A DNA stretch of 32,549 bases. Source: Bryobacteraceae bacterium (GTDB lineage Bacteria; Acidobacteriota; Terriglobia; Bryobacterales; Bryobacteraceae). The DNA lies in contig JAICXK010000027.1 in the NCBI GenBank assembly GCA_025980435.1, positions 1-32,549 of the forward strand, in the 5' to 3' direction. This document shows, piece after piece, positions 17,338 to 26,731 of this stretch (positions are counted from its first letter, which is position 1; each line of letters begins with the position of its first letter). The notes below the pieces were generated by a model that saw nothing but the letters and a program-made list of their open reading frames with translations, had not been told where the DNA came from and made no database searches. The translations under genes and the position numbers were made by a program.

Positions 17338-17760
17338 ATGAGCAAAGCAATTGAGAACCTGACGAGTGCGATGGAACGAGCCTCTGCTATTCGACCGAAG
17401 GTGGGAGGATTTCCTTATCTCGCCGAGACATTGAGGAAGGCGGGTGTCATTCGAAATCTCTGGACGCTTCCGGCATCACAGAGCCTGTTCCTCACTAATG
17501 ATGGGCCCGTTATGATGCAGGGCGAGCCGTTGGCAAAGGGCGCAATGGACGTTCCGACCTTCGACAAAGAGGCTCTAATTTCAGCGTTGCGGAAGGATCA
17601 ATCCGGGGAAAGTACGTTCCCGGAGTTCCTGGCAGCTTCCTGGCGCGCCGGCGTTATACGCTACGACGTCGACTTCATCGCGAGAACGGTCGCATATTAC
17701 GGTTGCAACGGCGAGAAATACGTGGAGGCATATTCGCAAGTCGAGATCACATCCTGGTGA
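17338..17760 (+). CDS. DUF1398 family protein (YbcV-like)
   Basis: The 140-residue protein matches DUF1398 along its whole length: IENLTSAMERASAIRPKVGG near the start, then GGFPYLAETLRKAGV, a central QSLFLTNDGPV, ESTFPEFLAASWRAGVIRYDVDF, and the end VAYYGCNGEKYVEAY. E. coli YbcV is of the same family; its function is not known. I took the ATG at 17338 because AAAGGAG lies seven bases before it; the open frame reaches back to 17266 but that part does not match the family. It stands 111 bases after the exporter operon and 157 bases before the tail-collar gene, probably as its own unit. Confidence 0.9.
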   Translation: MSKAIENLTSAMERASAIRPKVGGFPYLAETLRKAGVIRNLWTLPASQSLFLTNDGPVMMQGEPLAKGAMDVPTFDKEALISALRKDQSGESTFPEFLAASWRAGVIRYDVDFIARTVAYYGCNGEKYVEAYSQVEITSW

Positions 17761-17917
17761 ACTTGAAAGCGAATGTCCCGTTAATTCCGGAAAAGCTTAG
17801 CATCGCTTCGACGCCGGTGAACTGCCGGAGCAACACCTTCCACGAGCCCCTCAGAAATTCCCCATCTCGGCAGAACTTCCCCGCATGGGACTACTTGGTT
17901 CTATAGAAAGGTTTCCG

Positions 17918-18442
17918 ATGGACCCAATTCTAGGACAACTCTTGCTGGTCTGCTTCAACTTTGCGCCTCGCGGATGGATGTTCTGCGACGGTTCGCTTCT
18001 CCCGATCTCCCAATATCAGGCGCTCTTCGCCTTGCTGGGAACCACTTATGGAGGCAACGGCCAAACGACATTTGCTCTCCCTGACCTGCGCGGGCGGGCG
18101 CCGTTGGCCGCGATGCTGAGCGGCGGTAACAACGGGCTGACGCCTCGCACCATGGGAGAAACAGGCGGCTCGGAAACGGTCGCGCTGCTTCCTAATCAAA
18201 TGCCGGCCCATAACCACATGATGGTAACGAACGATGGCGGCGAAAATAAAGGCGCTTCGAGCGGTAATTATTTGGGCGGTGGCGGCCGAACTCAGATCTA
18301 TAACGATCAGGCCGGTACTACGACACTTGCGGCCAACGCGATCGGGGTCAGCGGCGGCAGCCAGCCCCACGGCAACATGCCGCCGTACATCGCTATGAAT
18401 TGGATTATCGCCGTGGAAGGCATCTTCCCGTCGCGCCAATAG
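17918..18442 (+). CDS. Phage tail collar-domain protein (microcystin-dependent protein type)
   Basis: The 174-residue protein has the full tail-collar signature: FAPRGWMFCDGSLLPISQYQ near the start, LGTTYGGNGQTTFALPDLRG, the histidine motif PNQMPAHNH, a Gly/Asn-rich middle (about 105-145) and the ending NMPPYIAMNWIIAVEGIFPS. These are the marks of bacterial MdpB-type proteins, which share the collar fold of phage T4 gp12 but occur without phage genes. No other phage gene is in the window, so this is not a prophage. The start ATG at 17918 follows AAAGG and gives the standard N-terminus MDPILGQ; an upstream in-frame start at 17885 is less likely. The stop lies 116 bases before TpsA on the same strand, so a surface or adhesion role together with the exoprotein is conceivable but unproven. 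Confidence 0.9.
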   Translation: MDPILGQLLLVCFNFAPRGWMFCDGSLLPISQYQALFALLGTTYGGNGQTTFALPDLRGRAPLAAMLSGGNNGLTPRTMGETGGSETVALLPNQMPAHNHMMVTNDGGENKGASSGNYLGGGGRTQIYNDQAGTTTLAANAIGVSGGSQPHGNMPPYIAMNWIIAVEGIFPSRQ

Positions 18443-18530
18443 GAAGGCGTCCGCTATTCCTGCGAGCAACAGGCAGTTGCAGAACCCTGAGCGTAAGCGA
18501 GGGGTCCTCTTTACTTTCCGGCCGCCTTCC
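18442..18530. repeat. Nested inverted repeat with REP-like hairpin between tail-collar gene and tpsA
   Basis: A perfect 8-base pair GGAAGGCG (18442-18449) and CGCCTTCC (18523-18530) encloses 73 bases. Inside, CCCTGAGCGTAAGCGAGGG (18485-18503) folds as CCCT/AGGG plus GC/GC closing a GTAA tetraloop. From memory, similar CCCTGAGCG...CGAAGGG palindromes are scattered between genes in Acidobacteriota; I see no clear second copy in this window. The element fills most of the gap before tpsA. Confidence 0.45.
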
Positions 18531-18558
18531 CCCAGTAGCAATACCAATCCGAAACATC

Positions 18559-21500
18559 ATGCGAAAAGTTGCGTTGAAATTCTCTCTGCTTCGTCTCCGC
18601 AGTGTCCATAGGGCATTCGCCGCGTTATTGCTTGTGGCGTTCCCGTTTCAACAGGCCCTTGAAGCCGCGGGCCCCACGCTCCCCTCGGGCGGTGCGTTCA
18701 CAGCCGGTTCCGGAAGCATCGCAAACTCCGCCAACACGGTAACTATCCATCAGGCAAGCAATCGCGGCGTTATCGACTGGAGGAGCTTTTCCATCGGCGC
18801 GGGCGGCAGCGTGTTTTTTCAGAACGGCTCGGGCGCAACGCTGAACCGTGTGACCGGCAGCCAGATGAGCCGGATTCTCGGTTCGCTCGAAGCCACCGGC
18901 ACTGTATATTTGATCAACCCGCAAGGCGTGATTATCGGGCCACACGGAAGAGTGAAAACAGGCGGCGATTTTGTCGCCTCGAGTTTGAATCTGCCCAACA
19001 GCCTATTTCTGTCTGGCGGCGCGCTCGTGTTTGCCGGGAAATCGCAAGCCTTCGTCAAAAACCTGGGCGCCATCTCTTCCACGGGCGGAAACGTGTTCCT
19101 GATCGCCGGTACGGTAACAAACAAAGGAACGATTTCGGCGCCCACCGGCTCTGTCGGAATGGCCGCGGGCGAGCAGGTTTTACTGGCGGATTCCGCGAGC
19201 GACCAGCGCATCTTCGTCAGCGCCGGGACAGGAGACGTAACGAACAAAGGCGCAATCGCCGCGGCCGAAGCGGAACTGAAAGCAAATGGTGGAAATGTTT
19301 ATGCGCTGGCCGGCAACAATGGAGGCGAAATCCGAGCCACCGGGACGGCAACCCGCGACGGTCACGTCTGGCTTGTCTCGAACAACGCCAGAACCCAGGT
19401 GATCGGCAAGATCTCCGCGCAAAACGCGGACGGGCGCGGCGGATCCATTGAGACCTCCGGCCACGCGGTTGAAATCGGCAATACTGCAATCCGAACCGGT
19501 GCGGGCGGGGCCTGGCTCGTCGATCCCGTCGACCTTACCATCGATTCCGGCGCCGCAACCACAATTCAATCGTCATTAAACGGCGGCACGAATGTTACGG
19601 AATCGACGGACGCAGGCGGTTCCAGCGGTTACGGCACTACGGCGTCCGGAAATGGCGATATCAACATCGCGAGCGGCATTTCCTGGAACTCCGCCGCTTC
19701 TTTGACGCTCAGCGCATATCGGAACATCAACGTGCAAAACGGTGTGACTATTTCGAATGCCGGTGCGGGCGGCCTTACGCTGCACGCGGACAATGCCGCT
19801 ACCGGAACCGGGACGGTCATCTTTAATGGGACCGGCAACGTCCATTTCACCGGCAGCGGAAACGTTGATCTCTTCTATCACCCTGCCGGCTACCCAACTG
19901 CCACGAATTACAGCGGCAGCGTGACGATGGGCTCCGGCACGTTCACGCCGTACATGACTGTGGATACGGCAACGAATCTGCAGAACATTAACGGCAATCT
20001 TGCCGGCAAATATGCTTTGAATGCGGATATCGACGCGACTTCCATTGCCAACTTTGTTCCCATCGCGCACGGATCGAACACGGGCGATAATACGCAAGGC
20101 TTCAGCGGCATTTTCGACGGACAGGGTCACACCGTCGATCATTTGACGGTCAATGACAGCAGCGATCTGACAGCAGGTTTGTTTGCTCAGACGAGTTCTT
20201 CCGGAATCATCCGAAATGTCGGAATCAAAAATGCTGCTGTGACCGGCGCCGATAGCGGGGCAGCCGTGGGCGGGTTGGTCGGAGAGAACTACGGGAGTAT
20301 CAGCGCCTCATACGTTAGCGGGAGCGTCGCCGGTAACGGCGGGGGCAATACGGTCGTCGGCGGATTGGTCGGCGAAAACGACGGCAATATCTCCAATACT
20401 TATTCATCCGCTTCGGTCTCAGGCATCACAACATCAGCCTGTAATAACTGCGTTTGGATTGGTGGCTTAGTTGGCGATAACGGCCTCATCAACTACAACA
20501 CCGCAACAATATCGAATTCATTGGCAGTTGGACCTGTAACCAGTAGCGGAACTGGGACAGCATCCATCGGCGGTTTTGTGGGAGAAAACGACGCCATCAT
20601 CAATGGTTCGTACTTCGATACCCAGAGCACTGGCCAAGTAACAAAAGATGGTTTTTGTAACCTGTGCATCAGCGATGGCATCACCGGTCAGACAACAGCG
20701 CAGTTGCAGAGTGGCTCGCTTCCCTCCGGCTTTAGTTCTTCTGTATGGAGGGCATCTTCGGGAGCGTATCCGAAATTCACTTGGGAACCGCTTCCGGGCT
20801 TCCCCGTCAGCGGAACGGTTTACAACGGAACGACGCCGCTCGGTTCGGTGACTGTAGTTGGTTTGGCGAACGGTACATCGTTCGGCTCGACAACCACGAA
20901 CGGCAGCGGCGCGTACACGCTTACCGCGCCGAGCGGTGCCACATCCGTGTTGACTTATCTGACCGGTGGTTATACCGGGAACACGTTTTCAAACAACGGA
21001 ACAACGTCGTTCGTGGGCGTGGATATCTATGCGAACGCGCTGCGCTTAATCAATGCCGCCAATAACAATTATTCGGGAATGATCTCCGCATTATCGTCAG
21101 CGCTTGGCAGCAACAGCGGATCGAACTTCCTGTTCTCCATCAGCGGCGGAAACGTAACGCTTGGCAGCGGCGCAAACTTCGCCGTCATTAGTTCCGTTCC
21201 GACTACAATCGACCAGAGTATCGCCGGAACGGGCACGGTGCTGGTTCAGTCGTCCGGCAATTTGACAATTAGCGCTTCCAAAACAATTTCCGCAACCGGC
21301 AGCGGGACTCCTCTGACGCTTGTTGCCGGCGGCAAGTTTATCAACAACGCCGGAGTAAACGCATTGAGCACCAGCGGAGGCGGGCGGTGGCTAGTCTATT
21401 CACAGAATCCGGCGAACGATACGGTAGGTTCGCTGAGCTATGGGTTTAAGCAATACAATGCAACATATGGCAGCACGACGGTAGCACAGAGCGCCGGAAA

Positions 21501-24500
21501 CGGTCTTCTCTACACGCTCGCTCCCACATTGGCTCCCAGCCTGACCGGGTCCACCAGTAAAACATACGACAGCACGACGACATCGGCTGTCGCGGCGGCC
21601 AATCTCGCATCTACAGGCGCGCTTGTGGGTGACACGATCACGCTGAGCGCGACGGGCGCCACGTATGCGGACAAAAATCAAGGCAGCGGCAAAAGTGTAA
21701 CGGCGACAGGAGTCTCCATAGCGTCCGTAACCGACAGCACTGGCGCAACCGTCTATGGATACCAGCTCAGCTCCATCAGCGCGTCCGGAAACATTGGGAT
21801 TATCAATCCCGCCACGCTCACCTACACGGCGAATACAGCCTCGCGAACGTACGGTGCGGCTAATCCGGCATTCTCGGGAACGGTAACGGGATTTGAGGGC
21901 GGCGATACCCAAGCCACAGCTACAACGGGAACGCTTTCGTTCGGCGCCCCGGCAACGACCGCAAGCAACGCCGGATCGTATGCAATCAACGGGACCGGCC
22001 TTACCGCAAACAACAGCAACTACAGCTTCCAGCAAGCTGGCGCGAATGCCCTTGCGCTCACCATCAATCCGGCGCTGCTGAGTTACACGGCCAATACCGC
22101 ATCGCGCACCTACGGCGGCGCGAACCCGGCGTTCTCAGGCAGCGTAGCCGGCTTCGTTAATGGCGATACACAAGCATCGGCTACAACCGGCACGCTTTCC
22201 TTCACGAGTCCGGCCACCAGCGCAAGCAACGCCGGAGCGTATGCAATCAACGGTTCGGGATTGACCACGAACAGCAACTACACATTGCAGCAGGCAGCCG
22301 GTAATGCCACGGCACTGACCATCAACCCGGCAGTATTGACTTACAGTGCAAACGCGGCCAGCCGCGACTATGGCGCTTCGAACCCGGCGTTTTCGGGCGC
22401 TGTCGGTGGGTTTGTGAATGGTGACACGCAAGCCTCTGCCACGGCTGGCACGCTTTCCTTCACGAGCCCTGCAACGACAGCCAGCAATGCCGGCAATTAC
22501 GCCATCAATGGCTCCGGCCTCACCGCCAATAACGGCAACTACACATTTCAACAAGCAGCCGGCAACGCCACCGCGTTCACGATCGATCCGGAGCAATTGC
22601 TGTACACTGCGAACGCTGCCTCGCGCACTTACGGCGACGCAAACCCCGCGCTGAGCGGCACGGTGACCGGCTTCGTCAATGGCGATACACAAGCGACCAG
22701 CACGACTGGCACGCTTTCTTTCACGACTTCGGCCACCAGCGCGAGCAATGTTGGATCGTACGCGATCAACGGCTTCGGCCTTACGGCTGTCAGCGGCAAC
22801 TACACTCTGGCGCAAGCAGTCGGCAATGCCACGGCTTTAACAATCAATCCGGCGGCATTGACCTTTACGGCCAATTCCGCATCGCGCACTTACGGTACCG
22901 CGAACCCGTCGCTCTCGGGCACCGTGACCGGCTTTGTGAACGGAGAAACGCAAGCCTCTGCCACAACCGGCACGGCTTTGTTCACAAGCCCCGCAACGAC
23001 AGCCAGCAATGTCGGCAACCAGGCGATCAATGGTTCCGGCCTTACTGCCAACAACGGCAACTACACCCTTCAGCAGGCGGCCGGCAACTCCACCGCACTG
23101 ACCATCAATCCGGCTGTCTTGACCTACACCGCCGATACCGCATCACGCAGCTACGGCAGCGCCAATCCTGCATTTACCGGCACGGTAATCGGGCTCGTGA
23201 ATGGCGAGACGCTTGCTTCCGCCACGACCGGGGCGCTTTCGTTTACCAGCCCTGCAACGACAGCCAGCAATGCCGGCAATTACACGATCAACGGCTCGGG
23301 CCTCACTGCCAACAACGGCAACTACACGTTCCAGCAGGCGGCCGGCAACTCTACCGCCCTCGTGATCAATCCGGCGCAATTGCTATACTCTGCGAACCCT
23401 GTCTCACGCACTTACGGCGACGCAAACCCCGCGCTGAGCGGTACGGTAACCGGCTTCGTCAATGCCGATACACAAGCATCGGTCACCGCAGGTACGCTTT
23501 CGTTCTCCACCGCAGTCACCAGTTCGACCGGAGTCGGCAATTACGCCATCAATGGCTCCGGCTTAACCGCCAATAGCGGCAATTACATGCTGGCGCAAGC
23601 TTCCGGTAATGCCACTGCGCTGACCATCAATCCGGCACAGCTCATGGCTTCCGTTCTTGCGAAAGATAAAGTCTACGACGCGACTACATCGGCATCTGGC
23701 CGACTCGCAAATCTCTCTGGTGTCCTCAACGCCGATGATGTGAGTGTCAACGCCTCCAGCGCAACATTTCGCTTCAACGATAAAAATGTCGGCAATGGGA
23801 AAACGGTAACTGAAACGGGAGCCACTCTCAGCGGCGGTGCGGCATCCAACTACACGCTCACCGTAACGCCGGGAACCGCGAATATTACCGCCGCAACAGT
23901 CGCGGCGGCGGTTAGCGCGAACGATAAGTTATATGACGCCACGGCCGAAGCTTCGGGCCGCATCAGTGCTCTGTCCGGAGTTCTCGGGAATGACGAGGTG
24001 CAAGCTGATTCGACTCACGCCGTCTTGGCGTTCTCCGATAAGAACGTCGGAACGAACAAGTCCGTTGTCGCTTCCGGTGTTACGCTCACGGGTGCCGATG
24101 CCGGCAATTACACGCTGGCTCTTGCGAACGGCTCGGCGGCAATCACGCCGGCAACGGTCACGTCATCGCTAGCCGCAAATAGCAAGACTTACGATGGGAC
24201 GCTCGAAACAACGGGATCGCTCGACTCGCTTAGCGGTGTGCTGGGTCACGATATCGTCACACTCAACTCCGCAAACGCCAGTTATTCATTCTTCAACCCG
24301 AACAGTGGTACCGGAAAGGCGGTGAGTGCAACGGGAGCCATGCTCGCTGGTGCGGACGCCGCAAACTACCGGCTTTCCATCCGGAATGGATTGGCCAATA
24401 TCGCACCGGTGCCGGTCAGGGTCAGTGTCGTTGGAGGCAACCGGCTGGTGGGCGCGCCGAATCCCGCCTTCGCCGCCGTTTACAACGGAGGCCCGGTTCC

Positions 24501-24897
24501 CGGCATTTCTATCCCCGATCTTCTGTCGAGCATCTCATTCTCGGTAAACGCCACAGCCGCGTCCGGCCCTGGAACATACACGATCACCGGCGCCGGCACT
24601 TATCCGAACGTAGACCTCACGGTGGTTCCCGGAACGCTCACCATCAACTTTGCCGGCACGCCGCAAGTCGATCCTTCTATGGTTGCCGCCAAACGCGTCG
24701 ATCCACCGCCCTTATCGGCAGCGGCGCTCGGGAATATACTTCCGCCCAGCAGTTTGGGTCTCTTGCAGGTCAGCTTTTCAACTAACTGGTCGTCGCTAGG
24801 CAACTCCGGCAACCCATCGCAGCCGCTTGCTTCTTCGTCGTTTCTCACTTCGGGAACATCGTCTGCCACCTATCAGGGAGGCATCCGGCCATGGTGA
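18559..24897 (+). CDS. Two-partner secretion exoprotein (TpsA), filamentous-hemagglutinin type with MBG/YDG repeats
   Basis: I chose the ATG at 18559, which gives a 2112-residue protein with a signal peptide (1-37, hydrophobic AFAALLLVAFPFQQALEA); the open frame to 18400 overlaps the tail-collar gene. There is no clear ribosome site. Domains in order: TPS secretion domain (about 45-160, with the NPQG motif at 120-123 and VIDWRSFSIG), a beta-helix-like region, GLUG motifs (about 569-694, three GGLVGEN/GGLVGDN copies and GGFVGEN), a carboxypeptidase-regulatory-like beta domain (about 747-825, SGTVYNGTTPLGSVTV), one YDG repeat (about 990-1085), seven MBG repeats (about 1087-1694), three YDG repeats (about 1697-1950), a last divergent MBG-like unit and a Pro/Ser-rich end (SATYQGGIRPW). 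It should be exported across the outer membrane by the TpsB encoded next and act as a long adhesin or matrix protein. The target is unknown. Confidence 0.92.
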   Translation: MRKVALKFSLLRLRSVHRAFAALLLVAFPFQQALEAAGPTLPSGGAFTAGSGSIANSANTVTIHQASNRGVIDWRSFSIGAGGSVFFQNGSGATLNRVTGSQMSRILGSLEATGTVYLINPQGVIIGPHGRVKTGGDFVASSLNLPNSLFLSGGALVFAGKSQAFVKNLGAISSTGGNVFLIAGTVTNKGTISAPTGSVGMAAGEQVLLADSASDQRIFVSAGTGDVTNKGAIAAAEAELKANGGNVYALAGNNGGEIRATGTATRDGHVWLVSNNARTQVIGKISAQNADGRGGSIETSGHAVEIGNTAIRTGAGGAWLVDPVDLTIDSGAATTIQSSLNGGTNVTESTDAGGSSGYGTTASGNGDINIASGISWNSAASLTLSAYRNINVQNGVTISNAGAGGLTLHADNAATGTGTVIFNGTGNVHFTGSGNVDLFYHPAGYPTATNYSGSVTMGSGTFTPYMTVDTATNLQNINGNLAGKYALNADIDATSIANFVPIAHGSNTGDNTQGFSGIFDGQGHTVDHLTVNDSSDLTAGLFAQTSSSGIIRNVGIKNAAVTGADSGAAVGGLVGENYGSISASYVSGSVAGNGGGNTVVGGLVGENDGNISNTYSSASVSGITTSACNNCVWIGGLVGDNGLINYNTATISNSLAVGPVTSSGTGTASIGGFVGENDAIINGSYFDTQSTGQVTKDGFCNLCISDGITGQTTAQLQSGSLPSGFSSSVWRASSGAYPKFTWEPLPGFPVSGTVYNGTTPLGSVTVVGLANGTSFGSTTTNGSGAYTLTAPSGATSVLTYLTGGYTGNTFSNNGTTSFVGVDIYANALRLINAANNNYSGMISALSSALGSNSGSNFLFSISGGNVTLGSGANFAVISSVPTTIDQSIAGTGTVLVQSSGNLTISASKTISATGSGTPLTLVAGGKFINNAGVNALSTSGGGRWLVYSQNPANDTVGSLSYGFKQYNATYGSTTVAQSAGNGLLYTLAPTLAPSLTGSTSKTYDSTTTSAVAAANLASTGALVGDTITLSATGATYADKNQGSGKSVTATGVSIASVTDSTGATVYGYQLSSISASGNIGIINPATLTYTANTASRTYGAANPAFSGTVTGFEGGDTQATATTGTLSFGAPATTASNAGSYAINGTGLTANNSNYSFQQAGANALALTINPALLSYTANTASRTYGGANPAFSGSVAGFVNGDTQASATTGTLSFTSPATSASNAGAYAINGSGLTTNSNYTLQQAAGNATALTINPAVLTYSANAASRDYGASNPAFSGAVGGFVNGDTQASATAGTLSFTSPATTASNAGNYAINGSGLTANNGNYTFQQAAGNATAFTIDPEQLLYTANAASRTYGDANPALSGTVTGFVNGDTQATSTTGTLSFTTSATSASNVGSYAINGFGLTAVSGNYTLAQAVGNATALTINPAALTFTANSASRTYGTANPSLSGTVTGFVNGETQASATTGTALFTSPATTASNVGNQAINGSGLTANNGNYTLQQAAGNSTALTINPAVLTYTADTASRSYGSANPAFTGTVIGLVNGETLASATTGALSFTSPATTASNAGNYTINGSGLTANNGNYTFQQAAGNSTALVINPAQLLYSANPVSRTYGDANPALSGTVTGFVNADTQASVTAGTLSFSTAVTSSTGVGNYAINGSGLTANSGNYMLAQASGNATALTINPAQLMASVLAKDKVYDATTSASGRLANLSGVLNADDVSVNASSATFRFNDKNVGNGKTVTETGATLSGGAASNYTLTVTPGTANITAATVAAAVSANDKLYDATAEASGRISALSGVLGNDEVQADSTHAVLAFSDKNVGTNKSVVASGVTLTGADAGNYTLALANGSAAITPATVTSSLAANSKTYDGTLETTGSLDSLSGVLGHDIVTLNSANASYSFFNPNSGTGKAVSATGAMLAGADAANYRLSIRNGLANIAPVPVRVSVVGGNRLVGAPNPAFAAVYNGGPVPGISIPDLLSSISFSVNATAASGPGTYTITGAGTYPNVDLTVVPGTLTINFAGTPQVDPSMVAAKRVDPPPLSAAALGNILPPSSLGLLQVSFSTNWSSLGNSGNPSQPLASSSFLTSGTSSATYQGGIRPW
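21820..23640 (+). repeat. Seven tandem MBG repeats within tpsA
   Basis: The serine codon of the SRTYG-type motif falls at 21841, 22102, 22360, 22621, 22882, 23143 and 23404, so the period is 261 bases with one unit of 258 (86-87 residues). Each unit has SRTYG...NPAFSG, FVNGDTQASATTGTLSF, AINGSGLTANNGNYTFQQ and ALTINPA. Units are diverged at the DNA level but alike in protein. Confidence 0.9.
23650..24410 (+). repeat. Three tandem YDG repeats within tpsA
   Basis: Tyr codons of the K-x-YD motif lie at 23674, 23932 and 24190, an exact 258-base period (86 residues). Units read DKVYDATTSASGRL, DKLYDATAEASGRI and SKTYDGTLETTGSL. A fourth, diverged unit (KTYDSTTTSAVAA, near 21560) lies before the MBG block. 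Confidence 0.88.
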
Positions 24898-26618
24898 TAG
24901 TTCGCTCTGCACGCCTGCTCGCAATCACACTGGCAGCCGCCGCGCTGCTTCCCTGCTTAGCGCACCAAAGGGAAGCGCAGGAGAAGGCTGCAAAGAGTGC
25001 CGCCTCTAGTCAAAACGGTTCGACCGTAATCGTGCCGTCATTGAAGGGCTTGGTTTTTGTCGCGAATGCCGGCGATCTCCAGCCGCACGGCGTGGACGCC
25101 AATGGCATTGTCATTAACGGCATTCCGATGTTGGACCATTCCTCGTTCCGGGAGCGCGTGGCGTCGTATCTCGGAAAACCGCTCACCTTCGATGACCTGC
25201 ATAAGATAACTCGCGCCGTTGTTGTCTACTACAACGCGCATCATCACCCGCTGGTGGATGCGGTGGCGCCCGAACAGGACGTGCAGAACGGCGTTGTACA
25301 AGTCATCGTGACCGAATTCCGTGTTGGCAGCGTTCGAACGAAGGGCAATCGCTGGTTTTCAAACGGCACTCTCACCGGTCCAATGAACTTTCATCATGGC
25401 GACACGATCGACACTTCGAAAGTGCTCTCCGACCTCGATGCCGTCAATGCGAACCCCTTCCGCCGCGTAAACCTGGTTTACCAACCGGCCTCGGAGCCCG
25501 GCTACACAGATCTGGTTCTTGAAACGCAGGATCGCCTGCCGCTGCGCTTCTTCACCGGTTTTGACAACAGCGGTACTGCCGCGACCGGGCATACTCGCCT
25601 GAATGCCGGCGCCACATGGGGCAATGCTTTCGGCCTGGACCAGCAATTGACTTATCAATTCAGTTCGAGCAGCGATCTTTATCTCGGATCTTCGCGATCG
25701 CCGGGCGCGCCGGGTGGTCCCTTGTTTGCCGGCCACTCGCTCAATTGGGTGATGCCGTTGCCCTTCGGTGACAGTGTCTCCGTCTTCGGCGACTACGAAC
25801 GGACAGTCCCTGACATCGGCCCGGATTTTGGACTCGTTGGATTGAACGGACAGGCAAGTATCCGCTATATGCGCATGCTGCCTCGTACCGCTACTTTTGT
25901 GGAATCTCTTCAAGCCGGTTACGATTTCAAAACTACGAACAACGATCTTGATTTCGGCGGGGTCGCCGTTTCCGGCAATTCGCTGGAGATCGATCAGTTT
26001 CCCGTTTCCTACCTTGCCAACCTCACCGATCCTTGGGGTGTGAACAGCTCGTCCACAACCGCTGTTTATAGTCCCGGCTCGCTGACATCCGGCAACAAAC
26101 CGGCGGAATTTCAAGCGGCGGGAGCCGGCTATGGATTCCCGTCCCAGCGGTACCTCTATGTGCGCCAAGACTTCTCGCGACTGACGAGACTGCCGTTCGG
26201 TGCGGTATGGTCCGTACGCGCCCTGGCACAGATTTCCAACGCCAATCTTCTCTACACCGAGCAACTGGTCGCCGGCGGACCCGACCTGCTGCGTGGCTAT
26301 CAGACGAATTCTATTCTTGGCGATCAAGGCGTCATCGTCAGCAACGAATTGCGCGCGCCTTCGCTCAGAAAAGCGTTCGATCAACATATCGGGCAGCTTC
26401 AGTTCCTCGGGTTCTGGGATTACGGTTCGCTTCACGCCCACAAGGCCATTGAAGGCTACGCAAATGATGTAAATGCTTCGAGCATGGGCGTCGGAATGCG
26501 GTACAACTTGCGGACAAATGTGACGGCGAAAGTCGATTACGGTTGGCAGCTACAGCCGTTGCCTGGTATTCCGGGCGGCGGTCATATGGCCAATATCGGG
26601 CTTGTACTCGGCAATTAG
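24891..26618 (+). CDS. TpsB outer-membrane transporter (FhaC/ShlB type)
   Basis: The 575-residue protein has a signal peptide (about 1-25), a short linker, a POTRA_2-type region (about 44-145, including SLKGLVFVANAGDL and ITRAVVVYYNAHHHPLVDA), a second POTRA-like part with VTEFRVGSVRTKGNRWFSN, and a 16-strand-type beta-barrel region from about 215 to the C-terminus. The family motif LRGY is present at about 467-470 (GPDLLRGYQTNSILGDQG), as needed for the barrel loop that reaches into the pore. The ATG overlaps the end of tpsA by seven bases, so the pair is translationally linked and the TpsA product is the obvious cargo. The chain ends in NIGLVLGN without the usual C-terminal aromatic residue, which is unusual for a barrel protein inserted by BamA. 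Confidence 0.92.
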   Translation: MVIVRSARLLAITLAAAALLPCLAHQREAQEKAAKSAASSQNGSTVIVPSLKGLVFVANAGDLQPHGVDANGIVINGIPMLDHSSFRERVASYLGKPLTFDDLHKITRAVVVYYNAHHHPLVDAVAPEQDVQNGVVQVIVTEFRVGSVRTKGNRWFSNGTLTGPMNFHHGDTIDTSKVLSDLDAVNANPFRRVNLVYQPASEPGYTDLVLETQDRLPLRFFTGFDNSGTAATGHTRLNAGATWGNAFGLDQQLTYQFSSSSDLYLGSSRSPGAPGGPLFAGHSLNWVMPLPFGDSVSVFGDYERTVPDIGPDFGLVGLNGQASIRYMRMLPRTATFVESLQAGYDFKTTNNDLDFGGVAVSGNSLEIDQFPVSYLANLTDPWGVNSSSTTAVYSPGSLTSGNKPAEFQAAGAGYGFPSQRYLYVRQDFSRLTRLPFGAVWSVRALAQISNANLLYTEQLVAGGPDLLRGYQTNSILGDQGVIVSNELRAPSLRKAFDQHIGQLQFLGFWDYGSLHAHKAIEGYANDVNASSMGVGMRYNLRTNVTAKVDYGWQLQPLPGIPGGGHMANIGLVLGN

Positions 26619-26731
26619 GCCCCGTCAATCCGCAATCGTAATCGTCGGTCGCGCCTAACGAAGCCGTCACTTCACCAGTCCAATATTTAGAAACGGCGGC
26701 AGCGCTGCCCAAAATGCAAGCCTCCGATGCC

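Noticed and set aside
17918..18442. Tail-collar gene as evidence of prophage
   Set aside because: No other phage gene, integrase or attachment site is present; stand-alone MdpB-type collar proteins are common in bacteria.
22135..22815. Minus-strand frame of 226 codons with internal repeats opposite tpsA
   Set aside because: The repeats merely mirror the MBG units of tpsA in antisense.
25359..26441. Minus-strand open frame of 360 codons opposite tpsB
   Set aside because: It is fully antisense to the TpsB gene, Arg-rich without domain or ribosome site; long antisense frames are common over GC-rich genes.
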